NCBI GenBank assembly: GCA_900239685.1
Contig: OENT01000215.1
Coordinates: 62,001 to 126,000, forward strand
Reading direction: 5' to 3'
Source of the DNA: Rotaria macrura
Taxonomy: Eukaryota; Rotifera; Eurotatoria; Philodinida; Philodinidae
DNA length: 64,000 nucleotides
Shown: piece after piece, positions 59,801 through 64,000 of the stretch
Layout of the letters: each line of letters starts with the position of its first letter
Numbering within the stretch: position 1 is the stretch's first letter
Made by a program: the position numbers and the translations under genes
Notes under the pieces: model-generated
The model's database searches: none
What the model saw: only the letters and a program-made list of their open reading frames with translations
What the model was told of the DNA's origin: nothing

Positions 59801-60516
59801 GTCGGTAGATATATTCTCATGTGTGGTAAGACTAAAGTTTTCATTTGATATTTCAGAAGTTACTTCGATTTTTTCTGTTGTCATGATATTGCTTTCGTCG
59901 TCGATTGTCGTGACGGATGTTGTATCATTGCTGAATGTTACTGTACTATTCGACATAGGTACGTTCGTAGATTCATCATTATGTAGTTCGTTGTTTGTAG
60001 CTAAACAAATAAATTGAAAAGAGTTTGGAAAAAAAAAGAAACGTTGTTTTTCCTGCTCAATTTAATACCATTATTTTCTATAATATTTTTTTTAGATAGT
60101 TCACCCAATTTGTTTGACATCATTGTAGTTTGTTCTTCATTTTTGTTTGTAGAAACTTGCGTTGACACTGTTGTTGCATCATTTTCAATACGAATAGTTG
60201 TATTTGATCCTTCTACATTATCATCAGTAGTTTCTAGTGGATCTGATATTGATTGTATAGAATAGTTCAAAGATGTAGCAGATGATGAAACATCATCGAG
60301 ATGATTTGACACATTTTTATTATCATCGATTGAAATTGTATTGTCTGTGAGGTTACCTGCGGTTTTTAGACTAATATTATTTGCAATAAATTCCTCGATT
60401 GCGGTCTCATTGGAATGGAAGTCAGTATCATTGTTAGCATTGGTGAATATAAATAGATAACATGAGATAGCAAGAAAAAAAAGATTACAGTATTGAATGT
60501 TTAAAAAAAAATTCAT
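53873..60516 (-). CDS. Papilin-like matrix protein: Ser/Thr-rich region, 7 Kunitz, antistasin-like, 2 Ig, PLAC (21 exons)
   Basis: Exons in transcript order: 60516-60069, 60000-59525, 59450-59381, 59308-59132, 59042-58869, 58812-58636, 58580-58479, 58345-58265, 58208-58083, 58023-57958, 57880-57710, 57631-57407, 57346-57246, 57195-57096, 57020-56988, 56143-56032, 55974-55784, 55724-55644, 55573-55454, 54191-54123, 54051-53873. They total 3,279 bp, 1,092 residues with consistent phases. Signal peptide 1-27; Asn/Ser/Thr-rich, heavily sequon-bearing 28-295; papilin-type cassette CADHEFECCPDG...GC (~297-320); Kunitz domains ~332-390, 391-448, 449-507, 508-568, 569-632, 633-689, 690-764; antistasin-like Cys-rich ~765-831; Ig ~843-943 and ~944-1033; PLAC to 1092 (CEDQPTFANCELV, CDVYFDYCCHTC). 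Papilin is a secreted basement-membrane protein that can inhibit ADAMTS proteases. Unlike typical papilins, no TSP1 repeats or ADAMTS spacer are present. Confidence 0.9.
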
Positions 60517-62655
60517 GTTGTTGCGCGTCCAACTAGAAGTTGAAAATAATATTGAATGAATAGCTTTATAAACTAGACGAGAGAATATATGAAGGTCAAT
60601 ATGGCCTTCTCACATAAGCTCCGAAGATATTTATCTGTTGGTCGATGTCGAGACACTACGCTGTCCAGTTAGTTGATGGAACGTGTCTTATCATTCTCTG
60701 TTCTCCTTTTCTATCGTTCTCTCGACTTATATATTCATCCCTTCTATCCATTCATACAAGTCGGTCAGCAATCCTGATGGCGATTCAATTAGCCGTTGTA
60801 TTAGTCGTTCAATAGAACGGCGACTAGTGGTGAAGTAGACTCTCTTATATATGTTCACATACATATTGCATTGATGATCACTTAACCGCCGCCATATTGG
60901 CACATACTCTTGAATAGAATAGTATATGAAATGCAAAGAGCATATGTTAATATGCTATTGATGTCTACAGGAGATATACATGAAACATCAAAGATTCCTA
61001 CTATTCCGACAGAAATATTTTTGTTTCTAATAAGCCAATCTCTAGTGTCATCTTTAATTGAACATCGGCAATGCGTGGTACCAACCAATTCTGTAGAAGA
61101 CAGCTGAATTTAATTATTTACTTAGCTAGCGACAGAATAATGATGATGAGAGCAAAACATATGTGATAAAAGAAAATATATATATACATCTATATACATA
61201 TATATTCTCCTTCTTTTTTTTTCTTGCATATTAAACAAAGAAATCCTTGTGAATGAATGTTCAGACTAGACACATTCAAAACTGATTATATATATTAGAA
61301 TGACTTGGATCAATTTTCCAACTGCACTTTCGAAGTTTGTTTATTTGGATTTGTAATTTTTTTGAGTAAACATCTGCACAGACGCACACAATCCACTAAT
61401 ATGTAATCGTTTTTTATCGTATTACTGTGCGTCTGTCTGATGAGTTATGTTAACAAAAGAATCGTTGCCTTCTCGTTCTTCTCCATCTCATCAGTGTGTT
61501 ACTTATTTGTTTGATAGATTACTCAGTGACACTTTTCATTTGCTTTGTATTCAACAATGCAAAACTATGTAGTATAGCTTCTGTTTGTGAAAAAAAGAAC
61601 TCATTTTCTCTTTCTTATATCATCCAGAAAAAAAATCTTATTGGTATTCTAGACATCTTATCGACAATCGATTAGCATTCTTCCTCTCCTTTTTTTTGCA
61701 TCATCACTACACATACTTGTATGAGGCAATCAGCTTTTAGCTTCATTGATAATGACACTTTTCAACACTAGGGAATGGGCGATGATCTAACTATCTCGCT
61801 TTTTCTTCACTCACTCGTTTCATCACGTCATCACTCACGACGATCTTTTCCCTTCTGTGTTTTTTCAAATTTTTATTCTATTTTAATTATCGCAATCCGA
61901 TCGTCTTCGTAATACACATTCAATTAAGTGTAAAAGACGTAGATAGAATAGGTGAAATTCGAATGGATCGGGTAGTTTCAATTGAACTCATGTTGAATAT
62001 ACTTTCGTCTTTCATTATATGTAAAGTTCATCAGTTAAAAATCAATGTTGAGTAATACATTTCAAGTGTAGACGAGAGGATGCAAGAAAAACGAGAATTT
62101 GTGATAGAAACGAACAATTAAATTGAAGGAGACTATTCACATTGGCATACAAATTCACGAACTATTCATTTACTTGTTACTCTATGTTCATGTTCATATA
62201 AACAATTCTTTTCAATGAATCCTGTCAATGTCAGATCGGATGACACATGAAGATAAGTAGTAAGTATTAAAACAGCGACGTAGAAATTTAATCTTCTCCT
62301 CCTTTTTCTGTGTCAATGTACATTGAATCGTCCATTTCCGTCTCTGTCTATCTTCAACCATAATGATCTTTTTCCGTCACCACACGCGGTGAAATTTGAT
62401 CTCATATAACAAAAAGAGGAAAAAAAATCTATTTAATCAAGTAAACTCTGTGTGCTCTCATGACATTTCTTATTCTCTTTGTCGACTTGTTTGTACATTC
62501 AAACATGCACAAAAGATAAGCTCTGCTTAGTTTTTTCTTGCTGTCTCATTTTATATGAATTTTAAATTTAATCAATGATCAACAAACTATTTCATTCTTT
62601 TATCGTTTTATTTTGCATCTATAATCAATCTATGTTAATGACAATTTTCTTCTAG
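60517..62655. other. Non-coding between divergent papilin and the 357-residue gene
   Basis: Probably contains both promoters. (TA)-rich tracts at 61170-61200 and T-rich runs. Short frames on both strands near 60730-61110 lack support. A 5' exon of the next gene could hide here. Confidence 0.4.
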
Positions 62656-62666
62656 ATGCAAATCAA

Positions 62667-63740
62667 ATGGGACATAAATCAACCAAATTAACCAATAAAA
62701 AATTTAAAAAAGCCAATAAAAATAAAAACCATTTTTGTTGTCTATGTACATTTCAACCGTTAAGCAACTCTCTTTCATCATCTTCGTTTTCAATTGATGA
62801 AAAATATTTTCCAACATTTGATCGTATTATTTCAAATAATAATAATAATAATAATTATGTAACAGCACTAGAAGATATTATAATAAATGCATCTGATAAA
62901 AATCAATCAATTACTAATAATGACAAAGTTCTTCATAATACAACGAATATTAATCAATGGATTGACTCATTACTAATTCATAATACAATACCATTGAACC
63001 CTACGAATATTAATCAATTAGAATTATCAAATATTTTAGCACTTAAATCTAATAAAAAATTTTTGAATTCACTAAAACAATTTCAAACAAATTTGTATTT
63101 AGAAGATTATCAACATCGTTTAAAAAATTCAAAAATAAAACAAACATTTAAAAATCATTTCTCATCATCAACACTCATCTATCCATCGAACCGTACAAAT
63201 TCAATTTTGATTGATGATTTAGATATATCTATAATCACACCCCCGGAATCCGTTGTACCGAATTTATTCATTAATAAACATAGTTCATCTAGAATTCATG
63301 AACAAATACGTTCAAAATGTTATTTTATACCAATGAATTATCAAATTGAACCGGACGATGAAGAATATAGAGAAAAATCGATACCACTAGATCGTACACA
63401 TGTTGTTATTACATTAGAAAATAATCAAACAATCAAAACAAATAAAACATCGATGGAAAACGAACCATCATGTATATTTATATCGAATGATTTATTTCAA
63501 ACAGGATTTATTCGTATCAATCAAGAAAATACTTCCAAAGCATATCTATCATATATAGTCACTTTTTCGGAAGATAATATGCCTTATTTATCATCAAATT
63601 TAATACAACAATGGTTTAATACACTAGTAATTGTCAATCAAACATGTAATATTGTTCAACGATTTTTAACAGGAGATCGACATCATATAACCTGTCTGCT
63701 GAAAGAAGAAATGAATGATCAATCAAATAAAGAAAAGTAA
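62667..63740 (+). CDS. Protein of unknown function, 357 residues, possibly N-myristoylated
   Basis: Long single open frame MGHKSTKLTNKKFKKANK to DQSNKEK, stop TAA at 63738-63740. Codon use is strongly AT-biased, as in the neighbouring conserved genes. The N-terminus has Gly2 with basic residues and a CCLC cluster at ~24-27, which would suit lipidation, then a Ser/Asn-rich stretch with a poly-Asn run (AAT repeat at ~62839-62858). The C-terminal half (~215-345) looks folded: SKCYFIPMNYQIEPDDEE, RTHVVITLENNQ and GDRHHITCLLKEE. No signal peptide or membrane helix. A splice acceptor (TTCTTCTAG) ends at 62655, and the frame is open from there to the ATG (A-N-Q-M), so translation may begin in an upstream exon. 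I do not recognise the family. Confidence 0.6.
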   Translation: MGHKSTKLTNKKFKKANKNKNHFCCLCTFQPLSNSLSSSSFSIDEKYFPTFDRIISNNNNNNNYVTALEDIIINASDKNQSITNNDKVLHNTTNINQWIDSLLIHNTIPLNPTNINQLELSNILALKSNKKFLNSLKQFQTNLYLEDYQHRLKNSKIKQTFKNHFSSSTLIYPSNRTNSILIDDLDISIITPPESVVPNLFINKHSSSRIHEQIRSKCYFIPMNYQIEPDDEEYREKSIPLDRTHVVITLENNQTIKTNKTSMENEPSCIFISNDLFQTGFIRINQENTSKAYLSYIVTFSEDNMPYLSSNLIQQWFNTLVIVNQTCNIVQRFLTGDRHHITCLLKEEMNDQSNKEK

Positions 63741-64000
63741 AGAAGAAGAACAACTAGTTTTTTCATCTATCATATCACATTTCAGTCGAGATTGTGTCTA
63801 TCGTACAAAGTCTCTCTAGTTATGAATATGCTGTAAAAAAAGGCTAGAAAAAAATCATTTTTTGAGTAAGAAAAAGTGCAGTATTTGAACTGAAGGATAT
63901 CATTTCCCATGCGAATATCATTTCAAAAGACTTTTGAAGTGAAAATTCATAGATTGACATGTATGACAATGAAGAAATTTGTATGAAAATTCTAGAGATG
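63741..64000. other. 3' flank of the 357-residue gene
   Basis: AT-rich, no gene visible before the window ends. Confidence 0.4.

Noticed and set aside
59697..60265. Plus-strand frames opposite papilin
   Set aside because: Antisense to the Ser/Thr-rich papilin exons; no independent signal.

Overview
The window is a piece of an animal nuclear genome. Genes are split by many short GT..AG introns (mostly 50-70 bp), intergenic DNA is AT-rich, and several gene families are metazoan-specific: papilin, RILP-like, NIDO/AMOP/VWD mucin-like receptor, vertebrate-type tyrosinase. A GH45 cellulase relic, FLYWCH-domain mobile-element ORFs, NHL-repeat proteins and TGTGGG-like islands together suggest a bdelloid rotifer. 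That assignment is inference; the sequence alone does not prove the species. Gene models were spliced by eye: donor and acceptor phases were matched exon by exon, and the three right-hand genes close with total lengths divisible by three.

Left part (1-16 kb): the 3' end of one MUC4-like membrane protein gene, about 5.5 kb of apparently non-coding DNA, then a complete ~1,950-residue tandem paralogue in about 32 exons. Its order is signal peptide, Thr-rich mucin tract, TSP1-like, NIDO, AMOP, VWD, EGF/cbEGF series, transmembrane helix, acidic cytoplasmic tail. The two genes share a tail motif near INPNL..PR.

Middle part (16-45 kb): gene-poor and full of inverted repeats and small mobile elements. 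Recognisable genes are a GH45 endoglucanase pseudogene (two in-frame stops plus a frameshift), a single-exon tyrosinase-family copper protein, a single-exon five-helix membrane protein of unknown function, an NHL-repeat pseudogene split by a 1.8-kb FLYWCH-carrying element, and a mariner transposase relic. Several elements are built from one short word repeated in both orientations (GGAAACC, AGAACC, GCGAAC, CCGGAA, TTAAAGT, CCGGTTA, ACGGTCGT). Some of them share TACCCAGG ends. An N-filled gap (26495-26682) lies inside a palindrome.

Right part (45.9-64 kb): compact conserved genes. A RILP-like Rab effector (minus) and a FAF2/UBXD8 homologue (plus) are head-to-head with about 400 bp between start codons. 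FAF2 is tail-to-tail with a papilin-like extracellular-matrix gene (minus; seven Kunitz domains, antistasin-like region, two Ig domains, PLAC). A 357-residue protein of unknown function lies at the right end. The first two products work in intracellular membrane traffic and ER protein quality control, papilin in the extracellular matrix. I see no sign that the genes of the window form one pathway.
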